Source of the DNA: Synchiropus splendidus
Taxonomy: Eukaryota; Chordata; Actinopteri; Syngnathiformes; Callionymidae
Direction of reading: 5' to 3'
NCBI RefSeq assembly: GCF_027744825.2
Contig: NC_071349.1
Span: forward strand, 1,922,001-1,986,000
DNA length: 64,000 bases
Position 1 is the first letter of the stretch. Each line of letters begins with the position of its first letter. Under the pieces are notes generated by a model. That model did no database searches and was not told the origin of the DNA. It worked only from the letters and a program-made list of their open reading frames with translations. This document shows positions 38,230-51,439 of the stretch, one piece after another. The position numbers were made by a program, and so were the translations under genes.

Positions 38230-39342
38230 AAGTTAGCAACATTTTTATGTTTGGCGTTCCGGAAACGATCTTATCTCGAGCTGAATACGCGTTTTCTTCA
38301 TTGTGCCATAACTTTGCAGGGAATTTTCAGAACATGAAATTTTCACCTTCCACTATAGCAGAAAGGGTCTTTCTAGTAGTTGCACATCAAATCTAAGCTG
38401 TTTGAAGTGTTTTTCCAAAGTAATCAACATTTTTATGTTTGGCGTTCCGGAATAAACCTTATCTCAGGCTGAAAACGCGTTTTCTGCATTGTGCCATAAC
38501 TTTGCAGGGAAGCATCAGAACATGACATTTTCACCTCCCACTATAGCATAAAGGGTCTCTCGAGTAGTTGCACATCAAATCTAAGCTGTCTGAAGTGTTT
38601 TTCCAAAGTTATCAACATTTTAATGTTTGCCGTTCTGAAATCAACCTCATCTCAGGCTGAAAACGAGTTTTACAAATTGTGCCATAACTTTGCAGCGAAG
38701 CTTCAGAACATGAAATTTTCACCTCCCACTATAGCAGAAAGGGTCTTTCTAGTAGTTGCACATCAAATCTAAGATGTCTGAAGTGTTTTTGGAAAGTTTT
38801 CAACATTTTGATGTTTGGTGATCCTGAATCGACCTTATCTCAGGCTGAAAACGCATTTTACGCATTGTGCCATAACGTTGCAGGAAAGCTTCAGAACATG
38901 AAAATTTCACCTCCCACTATAGCAGTAAGGGTCTTTCTAGTAGTTGCACATCAAATCTAAGCTGTCTGAAGTGTTTTTCCGAAGTTATCAACATTTTTAT
39001 GTTTGGCGTTCCGGAATCGATCTTATCTCGGGCTGAATACGCGTTTTCTTCATTGTGCCATAACTTTGCAGGGAATTTTCAGAACGTGAAATTTTCACCT
39101 TCCACTATAGCAGAAAGGGTCTTTCTAGTAGTTGCACATCAAATCTAAGCTGTTTGAAGTGTTTTTCCAAAGTTATCAACTTTTTTATGTTTGGCGTTCT
39201 GGAATCAACCTTATCTCAGGCTGAAAACGCGTTTTCTGCATTGTGCCATAACTTTGCAGGGAAGCTTCAGAACATGACATTTTCACCTCCCACTATAGCA
39301 TAAAGGGTCTCTCGAGTAGTTGCACATCAAATCTAAGCTGTC
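38230..39342. repeat. Four-monomer (752-bp) duplication
   Basis: About 38230-38590 recurs at 38982-39342. Both contain gatcttatctcg, gctgaatacgcgttttcttc, gcagggaattttcag, caccttccactatag, gctgtttgaagtg, and gcataaagggtctctcgag. The latter motif is at 38541-38561 and 39293-39313. Small differences (gaaacgatc/gaatcgatc, gagctg/gggctg, aatcaac/tatcaac) indicate moderate age. Confidence 0.82.
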
Positions 39343-39439
39343 TGAAGTGTTTTTCGGAAGAGATCAACATTTTTATGTTTGGCGTTCCGGAATGGACCTT
39401 ATGTGAGGCTGAAAACGCGTTTTCTGCATTGTGCCATAA

Positions 39440-39890
39440 CTTTGCAGGGAAGCTTCAGAACAAAAAAATGTCACCTCCCACTATAGCAGAAAGGGTCTTT
39501 CTAGTAGTTGCACATCAAATCTAAGCTGTCTGAAGTGTTTTTCCGAAGTTATTAACATTTTTATGTTTGGCGTTCCGGAATTGACCATATGTGAGGCTGA
39601 AAACGCGTTTTCTGCATTGTGACATAACTTTGCAGGGAAGCTTCAGAACATGAAATTTTCACCTCCCACGATAGCAGAAAGGGTTTTTCGAGTAGTGGCA
39701 CATCAAATCTAAGCTGTCTAAAGAGTTTTTCCAAAGTTATCAATATTTTTATGTTTGGCGTTCCTGAATCGACCTTATATCAGGCTGAAAACGCGTTTCC
39801 TGCATTGTGGCATAACTTTGCAGGGAAGCTTCAGAACATCGAATTTTCACTTCCACAATGGCAGAAATGGTCTTTCTAGTAGTTGCACAT
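39440..39890. repeat. Block related to 52500-52760
   Basis: The pair shares gaacaaaaaaatgtcacc, gaagttattaacattt, the ggcgttcctgaatcg unit, gcgtttcctgcattgtgg, and the very rare gaacatcgaattttca followed by ttccacaatggcagaaatgg. The offset is 12872 bp at the most similar point. Adding back the 72-bp and the four 7-bp deletions that lie between them gives 12972 bp, that is 69 units. The flanks do not match well, so this may be coincidence. Confidence 0.6.
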
Positions 39891-42800
39891 CAAATCTAAG
39901 CTGTCTGAAGTGTTTTTCCGAAGTTATCAACATTTTTACGTTTGGCGTTCCGGAATTGACCTTATGTGAGGCTGAAAACGCGTTTTCTGCATTGTGACAT
40001 AACTTTGCAGGGAAGCTTCAGAACATGAAATTTTAACCTCCCACTATAGCAGAAAGGGTCTTTCTTGTAGTTGCACATAAAATCGAAGCTGTTTGAATTG
40101 TTTTTCCAAAGTTATCAACACTTTCATGTTTGGTGTTCCGGAATCAACCTTATCTCAGGCTGAAAACGCGTTTTACGCATTGTGCCATAACTTTGCAGGA
40201 TAGCTTCAGAACATGAAATTTTCAACTCCCACTATAGCAGAAACGGTCTTTCTAGTAGTTGCACATCAAATCTAAGCTGTCTGAAGTGTTTTTCCAAATT
40301 TATCAACATTTTTATGTTTGGCGTTCCGGAACACATCTTATCTCAGGCTGAAAACGCGTTTTCTGCATTGTGCCATACCTTTGCAGGGAAGCTTCAGAAC
40401 ATGAAATTTTCACCTCCCACTATAGCAGAAAGGGTCTTTCTAGTAGTTTCACGTGAAATCTAAGCTGTCTGAAGTGTTTTTCCAAAATTATCAACATTTT
40501 TATGTTTGGCGTTCCGGAACCGACTTTATCTCAGGCTGAAAACCTTTTTTTCGGCATTGTGCCATAACTTTGCAAGGCAGCTTCAGAACATGAAATTTTA
40601 AACTTCCACTATAGCAGAAAGGGTCTTTCTAGTAGTTGCTCATCAAATCTAAGCTGTCTGAAGTGTTTTTCCAAAGTTTTCAACATTTTTATGTTTGGCG
40701 TTCGGGAACCCACCTTATCTCAAGCTGAAAACGCGTTTTCTGCATTGTGCCATAACTTTGCAGGAAACTTCAGAATAAGAAATTTTAACCTCCCACTGTT
40801 GCAGAAAGGGTCTGTCTTGTAGTTGCACATCAAATCGAAGCTGTCTGAAGTGTTTTTCCAAAGTTATCAACATTTTCATGTTTGGCTTTCCGGAATCGAC
40901 CCTATCTCAGGCTGAAAACGCGTTTTACGCATTGTGCCATAACTTTGCATAAAGCTTCAGAACATGAAATTTTCACTTCCCACTATAGCAGAAATGGTCT
41001 TTCTAGTAGTTGCACGTCAAATCTAAGCTGTCTGAAGTGTTTTTCCAAAGTTTTCAACATTTTTATGTTTGGCGTTCCGGAATCGACCATATCTTAGGCT
41101 GAAAACGCGTATTCTGCACTGTGCCTTAACTTTGCAGGGAAGCTTCAGAACATGAAATTTTAACATCCCACTATAGCAGAAAGGGTCTTTCTAGTAGTTG
41201 CACATCACATCTAAGCTGTCTGAAGTGTTTTTCGAAAGTTATCAACAGTTTTATGTTTGGCGTTCCGAAACCCACCTTATCTCAGTCTGTAAACGCGTTT
41301 TACGCATTGTGCCATAACTTTGCATAAAGCTTCAGAACATGAAATTTTCACCTCCCACTATAGCAGAAAGGGTCTTTCTAGTAGTTTCACATCAAATCTA
41401 AGCTGTCTGAAGTGTTTTTCCAAAATTATCAACATTTTTATGTTTGGCGTTCCGGAATCGACCTTATCTCAGGCTGAAAACGCGTTTTCGGAATTGTGCC
41501 ATAACTTTGCAGGGTAGCTTCGGAACATGAAATTTTCACATCCCACTATAGCAGAAAGGGTCGTTCTAGTAGTTGCACCATCAAAGCTAAGCTGTCTGAA
41601 GTGTTTTTCCAAAGTTATCAACATTTTAATGCTTGGCGTTCCGGAATCGACCTTATCTCTGGCTGAAAACGCGTTTTACGCATTGTGCCATAACTTTGCA
41701 TAAAACTTCAGAACATGAAATTTTCACCTCCCACTATAGCAGAAATGGTCTTTCTAGTAGTTGCAGATCAAAACTAAGCTGTCTGAAATGTTTTTCCAAA
41801 GTTATCAACAGTTTTATGTTTGGCATTCCGGAATCGACCTTATCTCAGGCTGTAAACGCGTTTTTGCGTATGGTGCCATAACTTTGCTGGGAAGCTTCAG
41901 AACATCAAATGTTCACCTCCCACAATAGCAGAAAGGGTCTTTCTCGTAGTCTCAGATCTAATCTAAGCTGTCTGAAGTGTTTTTCCAAAGTTATCAACAT
42001 TTTTATGTTTGGCGTTCCGGAATCGACCTTATCTCAGGCTGAAAACGCGTTTTCTGCATTGTGCCATAACTTTTCAGGGAAGCTTCAGAACATGAAATAT
42101 TCGCCTCCCACTATAGCAGATAGGGTCTTTCTAGTAGTTGCACATCAAATCTAAGCTGTCTGAAGTGTTTTTCCAAAGTTATCAATATTTTTATGTTTGC
42201 CGTTCCGGAATCGACCTTATCTCAGCCTGAAAATGCGTTTCCTGCATTGTGGCATAACTTTGCAGGGAAGCTTCAGAACATTAAATTTTCAACTCCCACT
42301 ATAGCAGAAAGGGTCTTTCTTGTAGTTGCACGTAAAATCTAAGCTGTCTGAAGTGTTTTTCCAAAGTTAACAACATTTTTATGTTTGGCATTCCAGAATC
42401 GACCTTATCTCTCGCTGAAAACGCGTTTTCTGCATTGTGATTTAACTTTGCAGGGAAGCTTCAGAACATGAAATTTTAACCTGCCACTATAGCAGAAAGG
42501 GTCTTTCTAGTAGTTGCACATCAAATCTAACCTGTCTGAAGTGTTTTTCCAAAGTTATCAACATTCTTATGTTTGGTGTTCCCGAGCCCACCTTATCTCA
42601 GGCTGAAGTCGCGTTTTCTGCATTGAGCCATAACTTTGCAGTGAAGCTTCAGAACATGAAATTTTCAACTCCCACTATAGCAGAAAGGGTCTTTCTAGTA
42701 GTTGCACGTCAAATATAAGCTGTCTGAAGTGTTTTTCGAAAGTTATCAACATTTTTATGTTTGGCGTTCCGGAACGCACCTTATTGAAAACGCGTTTTCT

Positions 42801-43049
42801 GCATTGTGCCATAACTTTGCAGGGAAACTTCAGAACATGAATTTTTCACCTCCCACTATAGCAGAAAGGGTCTTTCTAGTAGTTGCACATCAAATCTAAG
42901 CTGTCTGAAGTGTTTTTCCAAAGTTATAAACATTTTTATGTTTGGCGTTCCGGAATCGATCTTATCTCCGGCTGAATACGCGTTTTCTTCATTGTGCCAT
43001 AACTTTGCAGGGAATTTTCAGAAGATGAAATTTTTACCTCCCACTATAG

Positions 43050-43650
43050 CAGAAAGGGTCTTTCTAGTAGTTGCACATCAAATCTAAGCTGTCTGAAGTG
43101 TTTTTCCAAAGTTCTCAAAATTTTTATGTTTTTCGTTCTGGAACCCACCTTATCTCAGGCTGTAAACGCGTTTTCTGCATTGTGCCACAACTTTGCAGGG
43201 AAGCTTCAGAACATGAAATTTTAACCTCCCACTATAGCAGAACGGGTCTTTCTATTAGTTGCACATCAAATCTAAGCTCTCTGAAGTGTTTTTCCAAAGT
43301 TAGCAACATTTTTATGTTTGCCGTTCTGAAATCAACCTCATCTCTGGCTGAAAACGAGTTTTACGCATTGTGCCAGAATTTTGCAGCGAAGCTTCAGAAC
43401 ATGAAATTTTCACCTCCCACTATAGCAGAAAGGGTCTTTCTGGTAGTTGCACATCAAATCTAAGCTGTCTGAAGTGTTTTTCAAAAGTTTTCAACATTTT
43501 TATGTTTGGTGTTCCTGAATCGACCTTATCTCAGGCTGAAAACGCATTTTACGCATTGTGCCATAACTTTGCAGGAAAGCAACAGAACATGAAAATTTCA
43601 CCTCCCACTATAGCAGAAAGGGTCTTTCTAGTAGTTGCACATCAAATCTA
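43050..43650. repeat. HOR-type monomer string inside the diverged region
   Basis: Units in the order ctcaaaatttttatg / gccacaac / agcaacattttta / gttctgaaatcaacctcat / gcagcgaagc appear here as they do at 8550-8900 and 20950-21300 in the HOR copies, with private changes (gtttttcgttctgg, tctctggctg, gccagaattttg). It shows that the diverged flank and the HOR descend from a common arrangement, or that a segment was exchanged between them. Confidence 0.7.
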
Positions 43651-43719
43651 AGCTGTCTGAAGGTTTTTTTCCGAAGTTATCAACATTTTTATGTTTGGCG
43701 TTCCGGAATTGACCTTTTG

Positions 43720-45376
43720 TCAGGCTGAAAACGCGTTTTCTGCATTGTGCCATAACTTTGCAGCGAAGCTTCAGAACATGAAATTTTCACCTCCAGCTAT
43801 ACCAGAAATGGTCTTTCTAGTAGTTGCACATCAAATCTAAGCTGTCTGTAGAGTTTTTCCTGAGTTATCAACATTTTTATGTTTGGGGTTCTGAAATCAA
43901 CCTCATCTCAGGCTGAAAACGCGTTTTACGCATTGTGCCATAACTTTGGAGGAAAGCTTCAGAACATGAAATTTTCAATTCCCATTATAGCAGAAATGGT
44001 CTTTCTCGTACTTGCACTTCAAATCTAAACTGTCTGAAGTGTTTTTTGAAAGTTTTCAACATTTTTGTGTTTGGCGTTCCTGAATCGACCTTATTTCAGG
44101 CTGAAAACGCCTTTTCTGCAATGTGCCTTAACTTTGCAGGGAAGCTTCAGAACATGAAATTTTCAACTCCCACTATAGCAGAAAGGGTCTTTCTAGTAGT
44201 TGCACATCAAATCTAAGCTGTCTGAAGTGTTTTCCCAAAGTTATCAACATTTTTATGTTAGGCGTTTCGGATCCCACCTTATCTCAGGCTGTAAACGCTT
44301 TTTTTGCATTGTGCCATAACTTTGGAGGGAAGCTACAGAATATGAAATTTTAACCTCCCACGATAGCAGAAAGGGTCTTTCGAGTAGTTGCACATAAAAT
44401 CTAAGCTGTCTGAAGTGTTTTTCCAAAGTTATCAACACTTTTATGTTTGGCGTTCCGGAATCGACCTTATCTCAGGCTGAAAACACGATTTACGCATTCT
44501 GCCATAACTTTGCAGGGAATCTTCAGAACATCAAATTTTCATATCCCACTATAGCAGCAAGGGTCTTTCTAGAAGTTGCACATCAAATCTAAGCTTTTTG
44601 AAGTGTTTTTCGAAAGTTATCAACATTATTATGTTTGGCGTTCCGGAATCGACCTTATCTCAGGCTGTAAACGCATTTTCTGCATTGTGCCATAACTTTG
44701 CAGTATAGCGTCAGAACATGAAATTTAAACCTCCCACTATTGCAGAAAGGGTCTTTCTAGTAGTTGCACATCAAATCAAAGCTGTCTTAAGTGTTTTTCC
44801 GAAGTTATCAACATTTTTATGTTTGGCATTCCGGAATCGACCTTATCTCAGGCTGAAAACGCGTTTTCTGCATTGTGCCATAACTTTGCAGGGAAGCTTC
44901 AGAACATGACATTTTCACCTCCCACTATAGCAGAAAGGGTCTTTCTAATAGTTGCACATCAAATCTGAGCTGTTTGAAGTGTTTTTCCGAAGTTATCAAC
45001 ATTTTTATGTTTGGCATTCCGGAATCGACCTTATCTCAGGCTGAAAACGCGTTTTCTGCATTGTGCCATAACTTTGCAGCGAAGCTTCAGAACATGAAAT
45101 TTTCACCTCCAGCTATACCAGAAATGGTCTTTCTAGTAGTTGCACATCAAATCTAAGCTGTCTGTAGAGTTTTTCCTGAGTTATCAACATTTTTATTTTT
45201 GGGGTTCTGAAATCAACCTCATCTCAGGCTGAAAACGCGTTTTACGCATTGTGCCATAACTTTGGAGGAAAGCTTCAGAACATGAAATTTTCAATTCCCA
45301 CTATAGCAGAAAGGGTTTTTCTCGTACTTGCACTTCAAATCTAAACTGTCTGAAGTGTTTTTCGAAAGTTATCAAC
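43720..45376. repeat. Seven-monomer-spaced duplication (1316 bp)
   Basis: About 43720-44060 recurs at about 45036-45376. Shared rare marks are ctataccagaaatgg (accag at 43801 and 45117), gtctgtagagttttt, tttggaggaaagc, ttttcaattccca, cgtacttgcacttc and tctaaactgtctg. The offset is exactly 1316 bp, the same seven-unit step as the duplication in copy A. A second pair nearby (cagtatagcgtcag at 44701 and 45453) is four units apart. Confidence 0.82.
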
Positions 45377-46504
45377 ATTTTTATGTTTGGCGTTCCGGAA
45401 CCCACCATATCTCAGGCTGTAAACGCGTTTTCTGCATTGTGCCATAACTTTGCAGTATAGCGTCAGAACATGAAATTTAAACCTCCCACTATAGCAGAAA
45501 GGGTCTGTCTTGCAGTTGCACATCAAATCTAAGCTGTCTGAAGTGTTTTTCCAAAGTTATCAACATTTTTATGTTTGGCGTTCCGGAACCCACCTTATCT
45601 CAGGCTGAAAACGCGTTTTCTCCATTGTGCCATAACTTTGCAGGGAAGCTTCAGAACATGAAATTTTCACCTCCCACAATGGCAGAAAGGGTCTTTCTAG
45701 TAGTTGCACATCAAATCTAAGCTCTCTGAAGTGTTTTTCGAAAGTTATCAACATTTTTATGTTTGGCGTTCCGGAACCCACCATATCTCAGGCTGAAAAC
45801 GCGTTTTATGCATTGTGCCATAACTTTGCAAAAAGCTTCAGAACATGAAATTTTCACCTCCCACTATAGCAGAAAGGGTCTGTCTTGTAGTTGCACATCA
45901 AATCTCAGCTGTCTGAAGTGTTTTTCCAAAGTTATCAACATTTTTATGTTTGGCGTTCCGGAATCGACCTTATCTCAGGCTGAAAACGCGTTTTACGCAT
46001 TGTGCCATAACTTTGGTGGGAAGCTTCAGATCATCGAATTTTCACCACCCACTATATCAGAAAGGGTCTTTCTAGTAGTTGCACGTAAAATCTAAGCAGT
46101 CTGAAGTGTTTTTCCAAAGTTATCAACATTTTTATGTTTGGCGTACCGGAATCTATCTTATCTCAGGCTGAAGACGTGTTTTCTGCATTGTGCCATAACT
46201 TTGCAGGGAAGCTTCAGAACATGAAATTTTCACCTGCCGCTATAGTAGAAAGGGTCGTTCTGGTAGTTGCACTTCAAATCTAAGCTCTCTGAAGTGTTTT
46301 TCGAAAGTTATCAACATTTTTATGTTTGGCGTTCCGGAACCCACCTTATCTCAGGCTGAAAACGCGTTTTCTCCATTGTGCCACAACTTTGCAGGGAAGC
46401 TTCAGAACATGAAATTTTCACCTCCCACTATAGCAGAAAGGGTCATTCTAGTACTTGCACATCAAATCTAAGCTGTCTGAAGTGTATTTCAAAAGTTATC
46501 AACT

Positions 46505-47016
46505 TTTTTATGTTTGGCGTTCCGGAAGCGACCTTATCTCAGGCTGAAAACGCGTTTTCGGAATTGTGCCATAACTTTGCAGGGAAGCTTCAGAACATGA
46601 AAATTTCACCTCCCACTGTAGCAGAAAGGGTCTTTCTCGTACTTGCACATCAAATCTAAGCTGTCTGAAGTGTTTTTCCAAAGTTATCAACATTCTTATG
46701 TTTGGCGTTCCGGAATGGACCTTTTCTCAGGCTGAAAACGCGTTTTCTGCATTGTGCCATAACTTTGCAGGGAAGCATTAGAACATGAAATTTTCACGTC
46801 CCACTAGAGCAGAAAGGGTCTTTCTAGTAGTTCCACATCCAATCTAATCTGTCTGAAGTGTTTTTCCAAAGTTATCAACATTTTTATGTTTGGCGTTCCG
46901 GAAGCGACCTTATCTCAGGCTGAAAACGCGTTTTACGCATTGTGCAATAACTTTGCAGGGAAGCTTCAGAACATGAAAATTTCACCTCCCACTGTAGCAG
47001 AAAGGGTTTTTCTAAT
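46505..47016. repeat. Two-monomer duplication
   Basis: The unit with tccggaagcgacc, gaaaatttcacc, and cactgtagcag at about 46505-46640 recurs 376 bp later (tccggaagcg at 46521 and 46897). The intervening monomer, with gaagcattagaac and cactagagcag, is unrelated in detail. Confidence 0.72.
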
Positions 47017-47404
47017 AGTTGCACATCAAATCTAAGCTGTTTGAAGTATTTTTCCAAAGTTATCAACATTTTTATGTTTGGCGTTCCGGAACCCACCTTA
47101 TCTCAGGCTGTAAATGTGTTTTCTGCATTGTGCCATAACTTTGGAAAGATGCTTCAGAACATGAAATTTTAACCTGCTACTATTGCAGAAAGGGTCCTTC
47201 CAGTAGTTGCACATCAAATCTAACCTGTCTGAAGTGTTTTTCCAAAGTTATCAACATTCTTATGTGTGGCGTTCCGGAATCAACCTTATCTCAGGCTGAA
47301 AACGCGTTTTCTGCACTGTGCCATAACTTTTCAGGGAAGCTTCAGAACATGAAATATTTGCCTCCCACTATAGCAGATAGGGTCTTTCTAGTAGTTGCAC
47401 ATCA

Positions 47405-47520
47405 AATCTAAGCTGTCTGAAGTGTTTTTCCAAATGCCATAACTTTGCAGGGAAGCTTCAGAACATGAAATTTTCACCTCCCACTATAGCAGAAAGGGTC
47501 TTTCTAGTAGTTGCACATCA
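47405..47520. repeat. Truncated monomer with a 72-bp internal deletion
   Basis: At 47421-47450 the sequence runs gtgtttttccaaa directly into tgccataactttgc. Compared with the consensus, 72 bp are missing, from gttatcaac through gcattg. The lost part contains the ttccggaa palindrome, the aaaacgcgtttt palindrome and all five CpGs. One whole landmark interval is thus only about 116 bp. It is one of only two large out-of-register deletions I found in the window. Confidence 0.9.
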
Positions 47521-48634
47521 AAACTAAGCTGTCTGTAGAGTTTTTCCTGAGTTATCAACATTTTTATGTTTGGGGTTCTGAAATCAACCTCATCTCAGGC
47601 TGAAAACGCGTTTTCCGCATTGTCCCATAACTTTGCAGGGAAGCTTCAGAACATTAAATTTTCAACTCCCACTATAGCAGAAAGGGTCTTTCTAGTAGTT
47701 GCACGTCAAATATAATCTGTCTGAAGTGTTTTTCGAAAGTTATCAACATTTTTATGTTTGGCGTTCCGGAACGCACCTTATTGAAAGCGCCTTTTCTGCA
47801 TTGTGCCATAACTTTGCAGGGAAACTTCAGAACATGAAATTTTCACCTCCCACTATAGCAGAAAGGGTCTTTCTAGTAGTTGCACATCAAATCTAAGCTG
47901 TCTGAAGTGTTTTTCCAAAGTTATCAACATTCTTATGTTTGGCGTTCCGGAATCAACCTTATCTCAGGCTGAAAACGCGTTTTACGCATTGTGCCATAAC
48001 TTTGCAGGGAAGCTTCAGAACATGAAATTTTCACCTCCCACTGTAGCAGAAAGGGTCTTTCTAGTAGTTGCACATCAAAACTAAGCTGTCTGTAGAGTTT
48101 TTCCTGAGTTATCAACATTTTTATGTTTGGGGTTCTGAAATCAACCTCATCTCAGGCTGAAAACGCGTTTTCCGCATTGTCCCATAACTTTGCAGGGAAG
48201 CTTCAGAACATTAAATTTTCAACTCCCACTATAGCAGAAAGGGTCTTTCTAGTAGTTGCACGTCAAATATAAGCCGTCTGAAGTGTTTTTCGAAAGTTAT
48301 CAACATTTTTATGTTTGGCGTTCCGGAACGCACCTTATTGAAAGCGCCTTTTCTGCATTGTGCCATAACTTTGCAGGGAAACTTCAGAACATGACATTTT
48401 CACTTCCCACTATAGCAGAAAGGGTCTTTCTAGTAGTTGCACATCAAATCTAAGCTGTATGAAGTGTTTTCCCAAAGTTATCATATTTTTTTGTTTGGCG
48501 TTCCGGAACCCACCTTATCTCAGGCTGGAATCGCGTTTTCTGCATTGAGCCATAACTTTGCAGTGAAGCTTCAGAACATGAAATTTTCAACTCCCACTAT
48601 AGCAGAAAGGGTCTTTCTTGTAGTTGCACGTCAA
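47521..48634. repeat. Three-monomer (557-bp) tandem duplication
   Basis: Positions 47521-48077 repeat at 48078-48634. Both begin with aaactaagctgtctgtagag and carry tttttcctgag, ggggttctgaaatc, gcattgtcccataac, gaacattaaattttcaac, the gcacgtcaaatata unit and the 7-bp deletion unit with gaaagcgcc. Differences include aatctgtc/agccgtc, and gaaattttcacc/gacattttcactt. Towards the end the copies diverge. One of the three monomers occurs a third time at about 48800-49000 (offset 556). Confidence 0.85.
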
Positions 48635-49160
48635 ATCTAAGCTGTCAGAAGTGTTTTTCCAAAGTTATCAACATTTTTATGTTTGGCATTCCAGAATCGA
48701 CCTTATCTCTGGCTGAAAACGCGTTTTCTGCATTGTGATATAACTTTGCAGGGAAGCTTCAGAACATGAAATTTTAACCTCCCACTATAGCAGAAAGGGT
48801 CTTTCTAGTAGTTGCACGTCAAATATAAGCTGTCTGAAGTGTTTTTCGAAAGTTATCAACATTTTTATGTTTGGCGTTCCGGAACGCACCTTATTGAAAA
48901 CGCGTTTTCTGCATTGTGCCATAACTTTGCAGGAAAGCTGCAGAATATGAAATTTTCACCTCCCACTATAGCAGAAAGGGTCTTTCTAGTAGTTGCACAT
49001 CAAATCTGAGCTGTTTGAAGCGTTTATCCAAAGTTATCAACATTTTTATGTTTGGCGTTCCGGAATCAACCTTATCTCAGGCTGAAAATGCGTTTTCTGC
49101 ATTGTGCCATAACTTTGCAGGGAAGCTTCAGAACATGAAATTTTCTCCACCCACTATAGC

Positions 49161-51040
49161 ATAAAGGGTCTCTCTAGTAGTTGCACATCAAATCTAACCT
49201 GTCTGAAGTGTTTTTCAAAAGTTATCAACATTTTTATGTTTGGCGTTCCGGAACCCACCTTTTGTCAGGCTGAAAATGCGTTTTCTGCATTGTGCCATAA
49301 CTTTGCAGGGAAGCTTCAGAACATGAAATTTTCTCCACCCACTATAGCATAAAGGGTCTCTCTAGTAGTTGCACATCAAATCTAAGCTGTCTGAAGTGTT
49401 TTTCCAAAGTTAGCAACATTTTTATGTTTGCCGTTCTGAAATCAACCTCATCTCAGGCTGAAAACGAGTTTTACGCATTGTGCCAGAACTTTGCAGCGAA
49501 GCTTCAGAACATGAAATTTTCACCTCCCACTATAGCAGAAAGGGTCATTCTCGTAGTTGCACATCAAATCTAAGATGTCTGAAGTGTTTTTCGAAAGTTT
49601 CCAACATTTTTATGTTTGGTGTTCCTGAATTGACCTTATCTCAGGCTGAAAACGCATTTTACGCATTGTGCCATAACTTTGCAGGAAAGCTTCAGAACAT
49701 GAAAATTTCACCTCCCACTATAGCAGAAAGGGTCTTTCTAGTAGTTGCACATCAAATCTAAGCTGTCTGAAGTGTTTTTCCGAAGTTATCAATATTTTTA
49801 TGTTTGGCGTTCCGGAATCGACCTTATGTGAGGCTGAAAACGAGTTTTCTGCATTGTGCCATAACTTTGCAGGGAAGCTTCAGAACAAAAATTTTTCACC
49901 TCCCACTATAGCAGAAAGGGTCTCTCTAGTAGTTGCACATCAAATCTAAGCTGTCTGAAGTGGCTTTCCAAAGTTATCAACATTTTTATGTTTGACGTTC
50001 CGGAATCGACCTTATCTCAGGCTGAAAACGCGTTTTCTGCATTGTGCCATAACTTTTCAGGGAAGCTTCAGAACATGAAATATTCGCCTCCCACTATAGC
50101 ATAAAGGGTCTCTCTAGTAGTTGCACATCAAATCTAACCTGTCTGAAGTGTTTTTCAAAAGTTATCAACATTTTTATGTTTGGCGTTCCGGAACCCACCT
50201 TTTGTCAGGCTGAAAATGCGTTTTCTGCATTGTGCCATTACTTTGCAGGGAAGCTTCAGAACATGAAATTTTCTCCACCCACTATAGCATAAAGGGTCTC
50301 TCTAGTAGTTGCACATCAAATCTAAGCTGTCTGAAGTGTTTTTCCAAAGTTAGCAACATTTTTATGTTTGCCGTTCTGAAATCAACCTCATCTCAGGCTG
50401 AAAACGAGTTTTACGCATTGTGCCAGAACTTTGCAGCGAAGCTTCAGAACATGAAATTTTCACCTCCCACTATAGCAGAAAGGGTCATTCTCGTAGTTGC
50501 ACATCAAATCTAAGATGTCTGAAGTGTTTTTCGAAAGTTTCCAACATTTTTATGTTTGGTGTTCCTGAATTGACCTTATCTCAGGCTGAAAACGCATTTT
50601 ACGCATTGTGCCATAACTTTGCAGGAAAGCTTCAGAACATGAAAATTTCACCTCCCACTATAGCAGAAAGGGTCTTTCTAGTAGTTGCACATCAAATCTA
50701 AGCTGTCTGAAGTGTTTTTCCGAAGTTATCAATATTTTTATGTTTGGCGTTCCGGAATCGACCTTATGTGAGGCTGAAAACGCGTTTTCTGCATTGTGCC
50801 ATAACTTTGCAGGGAAGCTTCAGAACAAAAATTTTTCACCTCCCACTATAGCAGAAAGGGTCTCTCTAGTAGTTGCACATCAAATCTAAGCTGTCTGAAG
50901 TGGCTTTCCAAAGTTATCAACATTTTTATGTTTGACGTTCCGGAATCGACCTTATCTCAGGCTGAAAACGCGTTTTCTGCATTGTGCCATAACTTTTCAG
51001 GGAAGCTTCAGAACATGAAATATTCGCCTCCCACTATAGC
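49161..51040. repeat. Near-perfect five-monomer tandem duplication
   Basis: Positions 49161-50100 repeat at 50101-51040, offset 940 bp. By eye I found only isolated differences, for example gccataac versus gccattac (49297/50237) and cgagttttc versus cgcgttttc (49838/50778). Homology stops sharply where ataaaggg is replaced by acataggg after 51040. The high identity, in a region where neighbours are well diverged, marks this as a recent event. Confidence 0.9.
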
Positions 51041-51420
51041 ACATAGGGTCTTTCTAGTAGTTGCACATCAAATCTAAGCTGTCTGAAGTGTTTTTCCAAA
51101 GTTATCAACATTCTTATGTTTGGCGTTCCGGAATCAACCTTATCTCAGGCTGAAAACGCGTTTTCTGCATTGTGCCATAACTTTGCAGGAAAGCTTCAGA
51201 ACATGAAATTTTCAACTCCCATTGTAGCAGAAAAAGTGTCTTTCTAGAAGTTCCACATCAAATCTAAGCTGTCTGAAGTGTATTTCCAAAGTTATCAATA
51301 TTTTTATGTTTGGCGTTCCGGAATCGACCTTATCTCAGGCTGAAAACGCGTTTTCTGCATTGTGCCATAACTTTGCAGGGAAGCTTCAGAACATGAAATT
51401 TTCACCTCCCACTATAGCAG
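51010..51420. repeat. Block repeated at about 55330-55740
   Basis: Both blocks contain tattcgcctcccac, acattcttatgtttgg with ggaatcaacc, ttttcaactcccattgtagc, tctagaagttccacatc, and gaagtgtatttcc. The 51 kb copy has a two-base insertion (gcagaaaaagtgtc versus gcagaaagtgtc near 51232). The spacing is about 4320 bp, close to 23 units. No similar unit occurs elsewhere in the window. Confidence 0.85.
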
Positions 51421-51439
51421 AAAGGGTCTTTCTCGTAGT

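Larger units (their letters stand above)
37754..45840. repeat. Class with gcataaagcttc or related junction
   Basis: In these units ctttgcagggaagcttc is replaced by ctttgcataaagcttc or a close relative. They lie near 37754, 40949, 41325, 41700 (gcataaaacttc) and 45829 (gcaaaaagcttc). They occur only in the right part of the window, in the same general zone as the 7-bp deletion class, and mark the older, non-HOR part of the array. Confidence 0.75.
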
